A stretch of 47,889 nt of DNA, from positions 1 through 47,889 of the forward strand of contig JAJDYR010000001.1 of the NCBI GenBank assembly GCA_022825065.1, written 5' to 3'. Of the stretch, positions 33,534 through 42,005 are shown piece after piece. How positions within the stretch are numbered: position 1 is the stretch's first letter; each line of letters begins with the position of its first letter. Position numbers and translations under genes: made by a program. The notes under the pieces were generated by a model. It was not told the DNA's origin and did not search any database. It saw nothing but the letters and a program-made list of their open reading frames with translations. Source of the DNA: a bacterium. GTDB lineage: Bacteria; UBA8248.

Positions 33534-35492
33534 GTGCCAGAATCCAAGAATTTGCTGAAAATGCTGAAAATCGACAAATCCTTTCCGGGCGTTCATGCGC
33601 TCAAAGAGGTCGATTTCGATCTAGCAGAAGGCGAAGTCCACATCCTGCTGGGTGAGAACGGGGCTGGAAAATCCACGCTCATCAAAATTTTGGCAGGCAT
33701 GTATCACGCAGACTCAGGCCAAATTGAGATTAGCGAAACACCCACCGTTATCCCCGATGCCAGAACCGGTCGTGATTTGGGAATCAGCGTCATCTACCAG
33801 GAACTGAACTTGGTGCCCGATCTGAGCGTGGCCAAAAACATCTTCCTGGGTCGTGAACCGGTCTTGCCCGGCGTCATGAAGCGTGTGGACTGGGCCAAAG
33901 TCGAGCAGGAATCCCGCGCAATCATGGAGCGCCTGGACGTGAAAATCGACGTCAACGCGCCGGTCCGCTCTCTAAGCGTCGCGGATCAGCAAATGGTGGA
34001 GATCGCCCGGGCTCTTGTGTTCGACTGTAAAATATTGGTGATGGATGAACCCACGTCTTCTTTGAGCGGCCACGAAATTGAAGAACTCTTCAAGGCTGTC
34101 AACCGGTTGCGAGAACACGGTGTCGGCATCATTTACATCTCCCACCGCCTTGAAGAAGTCCACGAGATCGGAGACCGCGTCACTGTCCTGCGCGACGGGG
34201 AATATATGGGCACGTGGGAAGTCAAAGAGGTGGAACTCGATTTCCTGATCACGCAGATGGTGGGGCGCACACTTGATGAGAAATTCCCCTGGACGCCCCG
34301 TGAACATGGAGAAGTGGCTTTGCGGGTGCGTGGACTCACCCGAAGCGGCGTATTCGAAGACATTAATTTTGACCTCCATTATGGCGAAATCGTCGGCCTC
34401 TCGGGTCTCGTCGGCGCGGGAAGAACCGAAGTGGCTCGGGCCGTGATGGGCGCGGATCCTGTTGATGGCGGCACCGTCGAGATGACCAACGCGACAAAAG
34501 AGAAAGAGGAGATACAAAAACTCCCCCACTATCCACTTTGGATGGCGCTCGTCGATGTGGTTGTCTTCATGCTGGCTTTGCCTTTGTTCACCGTCATCTT
34601 CCAGGGGATTTACGATCCTTTCACGCTCAACATGAACTCGCCACCACCACTTTTCAGTGGGAATTGGTTTTATGAATGGATTCTTGGCGGGCCGTTATAC
34701 AACATACCGAACGGCCCAACCCCCTATCTCGTCGCCGCCGGATTGGCCCTCATAAGGCAATTGGGACTTTGGTTTCTCGAGCGGCAATATCGCTGGCGCA
34801 CTCTGGTCGTTGACTTCGTAAGTTGGTATGCCCTGGCGATATGCGCGATGGTCTTCACGAGTCTTTTCACTCAGAATTTCGTTCTGGAATGGGTCATGAT
34901 CTGGGGCGGCGTCGCCATGATTGTGATTCGATTCCTGACAATCCTCACCCATGAGCGCAAGTGGACCCCAACACTGGCCATACGACGCGGGCTGGGGCTT
35001 TTACCCGAGGACAGGAAAACCCAAGGCCTCACCCAGGTCCTATCGGTTGCCTTTAACACAACAAGCGCGAATCTCCGCCGCCTGATCAAACGGTGGCTGC
35101 TGAATCTGAGCATAGAGAAAGATTTCGTCGATGAGCACATCGACCAGCTAAAAATCATGACGCCGAACCAGGAGACGCAAATACGCTTTCTCTCGGGCGG
35201 CAATCAGCAAAAAGTCGTTCTCGCAAAATGGCTCTTCAGACGCGCTAACGTGCTCATATTCGATGAGCCGACTCGCGGAATAGACGTAGGCGCCAAATTC
35301 GAAGTCCACTCGCAGATGCTTCAACTCGCCAAAGACGGCGCAGCGGTAATGATGATTTCGAGTGAACTGCCCGAGATTCTTGGAATGAGCGACCGCATTC
35401 TGGTGATGCGTGAAGGACGGCTCACCGCAGATATCGACAGAAACGAAGCTACGCAGGAAGGAATTTTGCGCTACGCAATGACGGCGGATTAA
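33534..35492 (+). CDS. Sugar ABC transporter ATPase (RbsA/MglA type) with inserted membrane domain
   Basis: A 652-residue double ABC ATPase, about 150 longer than RbsA. The first nucleotide domain is normal: Walker A GENGAGKST (40-48), signature SVADQQM (148-154), Walker B ILVMDEPTSS. The second starts with SGLVGAGRTEVARAVMG (290-306) and ends with LSGGNQQK (553-560), NVLIFDEPTRGID and the switch region MISSELPEILG. Between them, about residues 318-477 do not belong to any ABC ATPase: they carry three or four membrane-type segments (about 333-355, 397-415, 424-445, 449-471). Reading then rejoins RbsA homology at LAIRRGLGLLPEDRKTQGL. Start is a GTG; an ATG nine codons later is possible. The frame is continuous. 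Confidence 0.9.
   Translation: MPESKNLLKMLKIDKSFPGVHALKEVDFDLAEGEVHILLGENGAGKSTLIKILAGMYHADSGQIEISETPTVIPDARTGRDLGISVIYQELNLVPDLSVAKNIFLGREPVLPGVMKRVDWAKVEQESRAIMERLDVKIDVNAPVRSLSVADQQMVEIARALVFDCKILVMDEPTSSLSGHEIEELFKAVNRLREHGVGIIYISHRLEEVHEIGDRVTVLRDGEYMGTWEVKEVELDFLITQMVGRTLDEKFPWTPREHGEVALRVRGLTRSGVFEDINFDLHYGEIVGLSGLVGAGRTEVARAVMGADPVDGGTVEMTNATKEKEEIQKLPHYPLWMALVDVVVFMLALPLFTVIFQGIYDPFTLNMNSPPPLFSGNWFYEWILGGPLYNIPNGPTPYLVAAGLALIRQLGLWFLERQYRWRTLVVDFVSWYALAICAMVFTSLFTQNFVLEWVMIWGGVAMIVIRFLTILTHERKWTPTLAIRRGLGLLPEDRKTQGLTQVLSVAFNTTSANLRRLIKRWLLNLSIEKDFVDEHIDQLKIMTPNQETQIRFLSGGNQQKVVLAKWLFRRANVLIFDEPTRGIDVGAKFEVHSQMLQLAKDGAAVMMISSELPEILGMSDRILVMREGRLTADIDRNEATQEGILRYAMTAD
34485..34965 (+). 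other. Membrane-domain insertion within the second ATPase domain
   Basis: These bases encode the about 160 residues inserted in the RbsA-like protein, after DGGTVEM and before LAIRRGLGLLPEDRK. Segments such as LVDVVVFMLALPLFTVIF, FVSWYALAICAMVF and WVMIWGGVAMIVIRFLTIL are strongly hydrophobic. There is no frame break or stop, and no direct repeats flank it that I can see, so it looks like a stable domain and not a recent mobile insertion. Confidence 0.8.
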
Positions 35493-35514
35493 TCCGCGTT
35501 CGGAGGTAGATTGA

Positions 35515-36528
35515 ATGAGCGCTGCAGTCTCGGCGGAAAATGAAAAGCTCATATTGGGTTATCCGGTAAAGGATATTCCATGGGAGCGGGTGCTCCTCAT
35601 TTCCGCGTTCGTAGTCTTGATGATCTTCTACACTTTTGCGACCGAAAACTTCCTCACCCTCGAAAACTTCGTGAACGTCGTGCGCCGAGACGCATGGCTC
35701 TTCTTTTTGGCTTATGCCCAGACATTGGTCATCGTGTCGGCGGGATTCGACCTCTCGCAAGGCTCCATCATGAGCGTAGTGAGCGTGATGGCCTGGAGTG
35801 CGATGCTGCATTTCGGGTTTTTCATCGGCCTCATCGCCGGCCTTGGTATCGGCCTGCTGTGCGGCGTTGTCAATGGGTTTTTCGTCGGCGTCGTCAGGGT
35901 GCAGCCATTCATCGCGACATTGGGGATGCTCTTTATCGGCAGCGGCACGGCCCAGCTTTGGACCGGCGGCCTTCAGATGGGAGGCGCACGCGAGGGCGCA
36001 ACACTGCCGAAGCACGTGGAAGAAGCATACGTCTTTCTGGCGAAAGGGAATCTCGGGCCCATTCCCTTTACATTCATCTGGATACTCATCGCGCTGGGCG
36101 CCATGTGGTATCTGCTCAAATACACCCGCTTCGGCACTTACGTGTACGCCCTGGGCGGAAACGAGCAAACGGCGATTTCCGCGGGCATCAACTTTCCGGG
36201 CATGAAGATCGCCATTTTCGGAATCGGCGGCCTTCTGTGCGGTTTCGCTGGGCTTCTTCTTTCAGCGAACGTCAGCGCTGCGGGCGAACCCAGGTTGGGC
36301 GGCGGTGATCAACTGCTCCAATCGATCGGAGCGACCATCATCGGCGGCACGCATATTTTCGGCGGGCGAGGCGGCGTGTTGGGCACGACATTGGGTGTTT
36401 TCCTGATCATATTCCTTGTGAACGGACTGAACATCATGGGAATCGACACCTACCGGCAACAAATCATTGTCGGTTTGGTGATTCTCGCTTCCATCTGGGT
36501 CAGCACCCTGCGTGAGCAAAAAAACTAA
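35515..36528 (+). CDS. Sugar ABC transporter permease (RbsC type) 1
   Basis: A 337-residue inner-membrane permease with 8-10 hydrophobic segments. The family hallmark VSAGFDLSQGSIMSVVSVM is present, as is GVVRVQPFIATLGMLFIGSG and, near the C-terminus, SIGATIIGGTHIFGGRGGVLGTTLG. It begins 22 bases after the ATPase gene with GGAGG before the ATG. It should pair with the second permease as a heterodimer. Family substrates are pentoses, hexoses, inositol and autoinducer-2. Confidence 0.95.
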   Translation: MSAAVSAENEKLILGYPVKDIPWERVLLISAFVVLMIFYTFATENFLTLENFVNVVRRDAWLFFLAYAQTLVIVSAGFDLSQGSIMSVVSVMAWSAMLHFGFFIGLIAGLGIGLLCGVVNGFFVGVVRVQPFIATLGMLFIGSGTAQLWTGGLQMGGAREGATLPKHVEEAYVFLAKGNLGPIPFTFIWILIALGAMWYLLKYTRFGTYVYALGGNEQTAISAGINFPGMKIAIFGIGGLLCGFAGLLLSANVSAAGEPRLGGGDQLLQSIGATIIGGTHIFGGRGGVLGTTLGVFLIIFLVNGLNIMGIDTYRQQIIVGLVILASIWVSTLREQKN

Positions 36529-36543
36529 GGGAGATTCAACATC

Positions 36544-37539
36544 ATGGCGAATGTAGCGGAGGCTCCGGTCAGACCTTCTGCCTCCTTCATGGCCAAGTTC
36601 AATTACGAGAAATATGGTTTGCTCGTCGTGTTCATCCTGATGATGATCGTATTTTACGTTCTCCAGTTGATGGGCTACGTGAACAACTTTATCGAAGCCC
36701 ATAACCTGACGAACCAACTCAGAAACGCATCTCTCCTGTTCTTCATCGTCGCCGGACAGAGCATGGTGCTCCTCGTTTCGGGCATCGATTTGAGTCAAGG
36801 TTCCCTGCTTAGTCTCTCGAGCGTCGTGATGGCGCAGGGCATACTGGACTTCGGTCTTGCCGTGGGTGTGTTGATGGGCATCGGAATGGCGACGATTTTC
36901 GGATTCATCAACGGCTACCTTGTGGGCCGTGTGAAAATACAGCCTTTTATCGTCACCTTGAGCATGCTTTTCATATGCGCCGGCATCGCGTTGGTGTTTA
37001 CGGGCGGACGCACTATTCATCAATTTACGAGTGAGCAAAAAGATATTCTGCAAACCATCGGCCTCACGGATTTCTTCCACATCCCCGGCACGCTGTTCAT
37101 CGCCATTTTCTTTTTCATCATTCTCTATCTGCTGACGAAACGAACGGTGCTCGGCCGGGCAATCTATTTAACCGGCGGGAACGAAGAGGCCGCGCGCCTC
37201 TCGGGCATAGACACCGGCAAGGTGAAACTCATTTGCTATCTGATCAGCGGCATCTGCGTGGGCATCACTTCGTTCCTTTACCTGGCGAGACTTCCGGCCA
37301 CGAACGGCCTCGCGGGGTTTCAGCTTGAATTCCAATCCCTGGCGGCCACCGTAGTGGGAGGCACGACGTTCCACGGCGGCGAGGGCGGCGTGACGCAAGC
37401 CGCGATCGGTACGCTGTTCCTGACTTTTTTGCTCAATGGTCTCATTCTCCTGGGTGTGGGCACATTCGCCCGTGAGGTGGTGGTAGGCGTATTGCTGATT
37501 ACGGCTGTGGTTTTGAGTTCCCGCAAGCGACGGGAATAG
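36544..37539 (+). CDS. Sugar ABC transporter permease (RbsC type) 2
   Basis: A 331-residue permease related to the preceding one. VLLVSGIDLSQGSLLSLSSVV, GRVKIQPFIVTLSMLFICAG and LAATVVGGTTFHGGEGGVTQAAIG are the matching motifs. It follows 15 bases after permease 1 with GGGAG before the ATG. Two different RbsC-type permeases in one operon imply a heterodimeric channel. Confidence 0.95.
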   Translation: MANVAEAPVRPSASFMAKFNYEKYGLLVVFILMMIVFYVLQLMGYVNNFIEAHNLTNQLRNASLLFFIVAGQSMVLLVSGIDLSQGSLLSLSSVVMAQGILDFGLAVGVLMGIGMATIFGFINGYLVGRVKIQPFIVTLSMLFICAGIALVFTGGRTIHQFTSEQKDILQTIGLTDFFHIPGTLFIAIFFFIILYLLTKRTVLGRAIYLTGGNEEAARLSGIDTGKVKLICYLISGICVGITSFLYLARLPATNGLAGFQLEFQSLAATVVGGTTFHGGEGGVTQAAIGTLFLTFLLNGLILLGVGTFAREVVVGVLLITAVVLSSRKRRE

Positions 37540-37628
37540 GAAATATGTTCATTCGGCAGTCATTTTTCCCTTTCGCGGAGGAGAGCACTTCCGTCCGTGA
37601 AACCCATTCTGCGACGAGGAGATTCAAG

Positions 37629-38687
37629 ATGAAAAAAATGCTCCGCACTTTCATGATTCTCGCTTCCGTCGTCACGTTCATGTTCGTGTCGATGGCGGCA
37701 ACTCCGGACGCCGATGCCCGGGTGAAAGCGAAGAAGAAATACAAGATCGCCGTCGTCGTGCCGAACGGCGTCGACCCCTATTTCTTCTCGAAATGGTACG
37801 GAAGCGTACAGGCGGCCAAAGAAGCCGGCGTGACCGTGACGATGTTTGACGCGGGTGGCTATGAGTTCCTGCCCAAGCAGGTGGCCCACGTGGAAGACAT
37901 CATCGCTGCGAAATACGACGGGATGATCATCTGCCCCATCAGCACGAAGGGTATGGTGGACGCGGTTCATAAGGCAATGGACAAGGGCGTCAAGGTCGTC
38001 GTGGACAACATCGACCTCGACAGCAATCGAGTCAAGAACCGCGTCATGAAAAACAGCTACGAACTGGGCGTTCTCATCGCCTCCACCCTGGCGCATGGCA
38101 TCAATTACGAGGGCAAAGTCATGATGCTGCCCGGACCCAGCGGCATCGAGATGGTGACCTCCATGGCCAAAGGCTTCGAGGAATACATGAGCCACTACCC
38201 GAAAATCAAAATCGTGGCCAAGGAATTCACCAAGTCCAACGTGCAGCATGCATTCCAGACGGCGGAGGACCTGCTAAAGAAACACCCCGACGTGAAAGGC
38301 ATCTACCCCTGGGCGACGCTCATCGCCCGCGGCACGGTGGACGCCGTGAAAGCCGCCGGTTACAAGCCCGGCCAGATCAAGATCGTGACGCACAACCTCG
38401 TCGTCGGCATCGAGAAAGACATTCGCGACGGCTGGGTGCACGCGGCCGTCCTGGCCGAGCAGATCGCCATGGCGAGCGAGGCTGTCTATAACGTGATCGA
38501 TCTCATCGAAGGGCGCACGCCTCCCGGCACGCCCTACCGTGGCGGCACGCTCAGCTACATCCAGAACTACATGGCTTTCCAGCACAACCTCGACATCCTG
38601 GATCGAAGCGGCATCGAGGCGCCCAAAAATTGGATGATCAAGCGCCAGAAACGCGCGGCGAACATCGTGGGCGGAAAACGCCGTTAA
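37629..38687 (+). CDS. Sugar ABC transporter substrate-binding protein (RbsB type)
   Basis: A 352-residue periplasmic binding protein of the type 1 sugar family. The start at 37629 is chosen because GAGGAG precedes it and the signal peptide MKKMLRTFMILASVVTFMFV follows directly; an earlier in-frame ATG would add 28 poorly fitting residues. The mature protein opens KYKIAVVVPNGVDPYFFSKWYGSVQAAKEAGV and has AKYDGMIICPISTKGMVDAV, both standard. It is the last gene of the sugar ABC operon and is followed by a strong terminator. Coming last, not first, is a little unusual for the binding protein. Confidence 0.95.
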   Translation: MKKMLRTFMILASVVTFMFVSMAATPDADARVKAKKKYKIAVVVPNGVDPYFFSKWYGSVQAAKEAGVTVTMFDAGGYEFLPKQVAHVEDIIAAKYDGMIICPISTKGMVDAVHKAMDKGVKVVVDNIDLDSNRVKNRVMKNSYELGVLIASTLAHGINYEGKVMMLPGPSGIEMVTSMAKGFEEYMSHYPKIKIVAKEFTKSNVQHAFQTAEDLLKKHPDVKGIYPWATLIARGTVDAVKAAGYKPGQIKIVTHNLVVGIEKDIRDGWVHAAVLAEQIAMASEAVYNVIDLIEGRTPPGTPYRGGTLSYIQNYMAFQHNLDILDRSGIEAPKNWMIKRQKRAANIVGGKRR

Positions 38688-38710
38688 GTATCATCCTGCC
38701 ACTGAACAAC

Positions 38711-38744
38711 AAAAGCCCCGCCGGTTACCCCGGCGGGGCTTTTT
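38711..38744. terminator. Bidirectional rho-independent terminator
   Basis: AAAAGCCCCGCC, a GGTTACCC-type loop region and GGCGGGGCTTTTT form a long stem with A-tract before and T-tract after. It serves the sugar ABC operon and, read from the other strand, the convergent sulfite-oxidase-like gene that stops at 38763. Confidence 0.93.
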
Positions 38745-38762
38745 CATGCCGACTTGTCTCGC

Positions 38763-39845
38763 CTACAACCCTTTCACGTATATGCTGAGTCCCATCCGGC
38801 CCGTCGACCCGCCGGGTTGCGGATCGGAAATCTCATCCGTCTGCACCTCTCCTGCACCATCCACGGCCCGCACCGTCGCCGGATAAAACCCGTTTTCCTC
38901 GAAACGCATGGGAAACGCCCAGATGCTCCAGGCGAGAGGCCCCAAGGGCTTTTTGAGCAAGGCGGGCGCCCATGAACGCAAACGTTCGCCTTGCCCGTAA
39001 GTTACTTCCACCTTTCGGATTCCCCTGTCTCCCGCGAAAGCCGAACCCACGAGCCAGACTTCAGACGCTCTTACCTCAACGCGCCTCCTGGGGGCTTCGA
39101 AACGGCTGAGCGTCTCGACAATCGCCTCATCCGACCACCCTCGCTGTTGCCAATATCCGCCATGTCCCCTGGTCGTAACCTCAATGGATTCAATCCACTT
39201 CACATTCTTGAGGCCGTAGGTCCCCGGCACGAGGAGCCTGAGCGGAGCGCCGTGGTCCCGAGGAAGATATTCCCCGTTCATCCTGGTGCAGAGAAGCGTT
39301 CTCGAATCCAGGGCCTGCTCCAGGGATATGGAATCATGATACCCGTCCGCCGCGCGAAAAATGACCCGGGCGGAGACCGAGCGGCGCACGCTTTCCGAAA
39401 CGCCCGCCCGCTCGATGAGGGTTCCGAGCGGCACCCCTTCCCACAGGGCATTCCCAATCTGCCCGCCGCCCACGGGGTTCCCGATGCAGGTCATCGTCGC
39501 CCAGGTTCGCTCCTGCCCGAGCGCGCGCAACTCCTCATAAGTAGCGGAAAAAGGCTCTGTTACCTCACCCGTTATTTTCAGCCGCCATTTCCCGCGGGAG
39601 AGCCTGGGCGCCGAATGGCCGATGCTCTGCACGTAGAATGTATCGTTCGCGGTGACTTCGGGAACGACGCGCGCGGCGAAATCGAGAATCCCCTCACCGG
39701 GTTCGGGCGTCTCGACGGGGCGGCTGTTCAGCCAATCGAACAGGCGGCCCGTCATGGAGGCCTGCGCATCGCGCGGGATTCCGACCACGGCGAGGGGCGC
39801 GATTCGCCCCGCAATCCGCAATAGCTGGCGTCTGGATACGTTCAT
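38763..39845 (-). CDS. Sulfite-oxidase-like molybdopterin oxidoreductase (MsrP/SoxC type)
   Basis: A 360-residue exported molybdenum enzyme. The N-terminus MNVSRRQLLRIAG is a Tat-type signal, followed by a weak hydrophobic stretch. The molybdopterin domain shows the Cys ligand at Cys120 (TMTCIGNPVGGGQIGNALWEGVPL), then GYHDSISLEQAL, LPRDHGAPLRLLVPGTYGLKNVKWIESIEV. The C-terminal region (about 245-360) resembles the sulfite oxidase dimerisation domain. It acts in the periplasm on sulfite, methionine sulfoxide or a similar oxide. A 5' fragment of a sister copy survives at 26294. GGAGG precedes the ATG. Confidence 0.9.
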   Translation of the reverse strand: MNVSRRQLLRIAGRIAPLAVVGIPRDAQASMTGRLFDWLNSRPVETPEPGEGILDFAARVVPEVTANDTFYVQSIGHSAPRLSRGKWRLKITGEVTEPFSATYEELRALGQERTWATMTCIGNPVGGGQIGNALWEGVPLGTLIERAGVSESVRRSVSARVIFRAADGYHDSISLEQALDSRTLLCTRMNGEYLPRDHGAPLRLLVPGTYGLKNVKWIESIEVTTRGHGGYWQQRGWSDEAIVETLSRFEAPRRRVEVRASEVWLVGSAFAGDRGIRKVEVTYGQGERLRSWAPALLKKPLGPLAWSIWAFPMRFEENGFYPATVRAVDGAGEVQTDEISDPQPGGSTGRMGLSIYVKGL

Positions 39846-40100
39846 GGCGCTCCTCCGGAAGAAAACCGCCCCCGATTCTACGATAAAACCGCCGATCCGT
39901 GAAATTTCCGCCCCTCACCTCCGCATCTTCCCGCAAATCCGCGCATTTTCCGTCGCCGGGCGAGTCGGGGGACATGGCAGAATTCCCCTGCGCCCGGATT
40001 CCGCGGCGTCATTCCTCAAGAAAATCATTCCCGGACATACCCCGTCAATTTATCGAAAAACCCCGTTAATTTATCTAATTTTATCGAAATTTACGGAAAT
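39779..40100 (-). repeat. Inverted duplicate (partner of 26001-26359)
   Basis: The first codons and the 250 bases upstream of the sulfite-oxidase-like gene are repeated in opposite orientation at 26001-26359. Both hold the A/T-rich GATAAATTAACGGGG-type block, the CTGCCATGTCCCCC block and the AAATGCGCGGATTTGCGGG block. The repeat contains this gene's natural promoter, so it is the likely source copy. Confidence 0.85.
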
Positions 40101-40612
40101 TCCATGTCTTTGAGCGAAGCGCCCGGCTTCGCCATCATACGCGTTCACGCCCCGGGGAGCGCGACGGAAAATGCGGGCAAATGCGCACTGTCTCGAACGG
40201 GATGCAGGGAATTTCGTCCGGACGCCGGGAGGGAGCGGTGGGCAAATGCGGGGAAATGCCCCCCCGGCGAGGGATGAAGACCCGGCCGGAGGCGCGGAAC
40301 CGAACCCGGCCGATGCGAGGTTGTTGAAAAAGCCTGATGCGGGATCAGCGGCAAGGAGGTTCACGCGGCGCAGACGTGATGGTTTTGTAGCAGGACAACC
40401 TAAAAGGGTTGTCCTGCCCTCCGCGCCTGTCCTGCTCTTCGTGGTTGTCCTTCGTCAGGACAGGCACGGGGGCCACGGACGGGCGCAGGGACCCGTCCGC
40501 TACGGCGAACAATATCAAGGGTCGGACAGGATTTTTTCAACAGCCCCGAAAAGGGGCTTTTTCAGCAGTCCCTTATGCGGCTTCGACATTCCTCGCCGCT
40601 CTGGATGAAGCG
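40101..40612. other. Intergenic region with dispersed repeats
   Basis: No gene is supported here. Bases 40160-40260 contain several AAATGCGGG-type motifs. Bases 40320-40563 hold the composite repeat described separately, including a hairpin GCCCCGAAAAGGGGC followed by TTTTT at about 40542-40563 that could terminate transcription. Confidence 0.5.
40321..40550. repeat. MITE-like composite element with GTTGAAAAAG ends
   Basis: The left end is TTGTTGAAAAAGCC and the right end TTTTTTCAACAGCCCC. Inside are the 42-mer shared with 20161-20202 (here 40349-40390), a hairpin GCAGGACAACC / GGTTGTCCTGC, and a stretch with GGACAGGCACGG. No coding capacity for a transposase. The shared ends tie it to the elements at 23.2, 41.6 and 47.7 kb. 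Confidence 0.7.
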
Positions 40613-41410
40613 TTATTCCCCGTCCTGGAAGGCGTAGCGCAGGGAAACCCATACGCCGTGCCCGGTGAGGCGCGCGCGCGTTTCGCCGATGAGGATCGAG
40701 AGGTCGCGGTCCGGGCGCAGGACGCGGATGTTCCCCTGGGCGGTCTCCACGTCGCCCGAATCCATGTAGCGCCAGGCGACGTCGAGGGTGAGCCGCTCGG
40801 TGAGCGGTTTGGCGACGCCCGCCGAGGCGGTCCAGGCGAAGTTGAGGCTTCGCCCGCCCGGCACGGTGGTCGTCTGCGAGAGGCCCGGAAAGCGCATGAG
40901 CGTCCGGTCGATGCGCAAATACGACAGGCCCCCGCCCAGTCCGATGAACGGGCGCAGGCCGCCGATTGGCGGGAGGTCCAGCCAGGCCGTCAGGATGGCC
41001 GAGGTCGTCGAGAGGTCGGCGGTGACGGACTGGCTGCCCGGCGTCCGGCGGTAGTTGGCGTCGCCCTCGAAGGCGAGCTTGGGGCGATACGAGACGGCGG
41101 CCTCGAGGCGCAGGTCGGGAGCGACGGCGCGGCCCAGGCCGAGCGAGAAGCCAGCCCCGGCGCCGAAGTCGCCCACCGTCTGCGTCGGTTTCCCGTCAAT
41201 CCCGGTTGCGGCGCCGTAGAGGGCGGCGACGTCATCGCGCGTGGGGTCGGCGTCGCGAAAGCGCGTCTCCCGCGTCCAGTCGACGCCCAGGGCGGCGCGG
41301 ACGTAGAACCCCTCCGCGCAGGCGAAGACGGGGGAAAGCAGGAGCGCCGCCAGGAAGAGCGGGAGAATCGTCCGCCGCCACGGCGCGGCGGCAGGGATGC
41401 GGTTCGGCAT
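40613..41410 (-). CDS. Outer-membrane beta-barrel protein
   Basis: A 265-residue protein with a signal peptide (WRRTILPLFLAALLLSPVFACA) and mature start EGFYVRAALGVDWTRET, typical of small OmpW/Opa-like barrels. Alternating hydrophobic strands follow, for example LRLEAAVSYRPKLAFEGDANY, LRPFIGLGGGLSYLRID, LTLDVAWRYMDSGDVET and GHGVWVSLRYAF. The final residues are AFQDGE, so the barrel's last strand (VSLRYAF) is followed by three polar residues instead of ending in an aromatic one. It probably sits in the outer membrane; cargo unknown. No neighbour indicates function. Confidence 0.8.
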   Translation of the reverse strand: MPNRIPAAAPWRRTILPLFLAALLLSPVFACAEGFYVRAALGVDWTRETRFRDADPTRDDVAALYGAATGIDGKPTQTVGDFGAGAGFSLGLGRAVAPDLRLEAAVSYRPKLAFEGDANYRRTPGSQSVTADLSTTSAILTAWLDLPPIGGLRPFIGLGGGLSYLRIDRTLMRFPGLSQTTTVPGGRSLNFAWTASAGVAKPLTERLTLDVAWRYMDSGDVETAQGNIRVLRPDRDLSILIGETRARLTGHGVWVSLRYAFQDGE

Positions 41411-41612
41411 GGGAGTTCCCCTCGGGCGCGAAGGGTTTGCGCGCGGCCCTCGGGGAGCCGCCGTCCTGAGGAAACCTATTACGGACTCCGCCGCCCGTCA
41501 ATGTGGGAGTAGGGTGCGCTCCCTCGATACGGCCCGGCTCTCCCTTCGGTCGGACAGGGCCTACTCGGGATGGGGAGGAGTAATTTCGAAGAGGGGCAAT
41601 CATTCCTCCTTA

Positions 41613-41851
41613 GGGGCTGTTGAAAAAGCCCTCCTTAACATGGGATAAAGGCAACCCCCCCTACCCCCCCTTGTCAGGGGGGTATGAAAAGGCGGCACCC
41701 GCCGCCGGTAGAGGGGCTTTTGTTTTTTTTGCCCCCCTGACAAGGGGGGTAGGGGGGGTTGCCCGAAGCGGCGAGAAGCAAGAGAAACACTACCTCTCCC
41801 CGGTTGGCTGCATACGCCGAATCACGAAATCAGGACTTTTTCAACAACCCC
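41613..41851. repeat. MITE-like element, about 240 bp
   Basis: Ends are GGGGCTGTTGAAAAAGCC (left) and CTTTTTCAACAACCCC (right). The core has the inverted pair AAGGCAACC plus C-run/TTGTCAGGGGGG and its reverse complement. It is the same architecture as 23209-23510 but shorter. No transposase frame. Confidence 0.8.
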
Positions 41852-41882
41852 GTATGCGGCTCCTGCGTTCCTCATTACACCG

Positions 41883-41907
41883 TAGGGGGTGTTCGTGAAC
41901 GCCCCTG
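41883..41907. repeat. Imperfect GGGGTGTTCGTGAACGCCCC palindrome
   Basis: A 20-base imperfect palindrome inside TAGGGG...CCCCTG, related to the GTCGTTCGCGAAC palindromes at 42315 and 43262. It lies just upstream of the XRE gene. Confidence 0.5.
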
Positions 41908-41936
41908 CTTGCCCGCCGCGCGCGGATGGGCGATAG

Positions 41937-41996
41937 TCGGCGTGCGTCATCGACGTGCTGCACATCGTTGCACGCGGTGAAGCATACGAGGAATAG
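41937..41996 (+). pseudogene. Possible C-terminal remnant of a RelE/ParE-like toxin gene
   Basis: A short frame ending ten bases before the XRE gene reads SACVIDVLHIVARGEAYEE and then stops. A strand of this type (VxVLxIxxG) followed by a short charged tail is how RelE/ParE/HigB toxins often end, and toxin-before-XRE is a common order. Upstream it is cut by a stop and a palindrome. It is too short for a firm call. Confidence 0.3.
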
Positions 41997-42005
41997 GAGA
42001 ACGTC

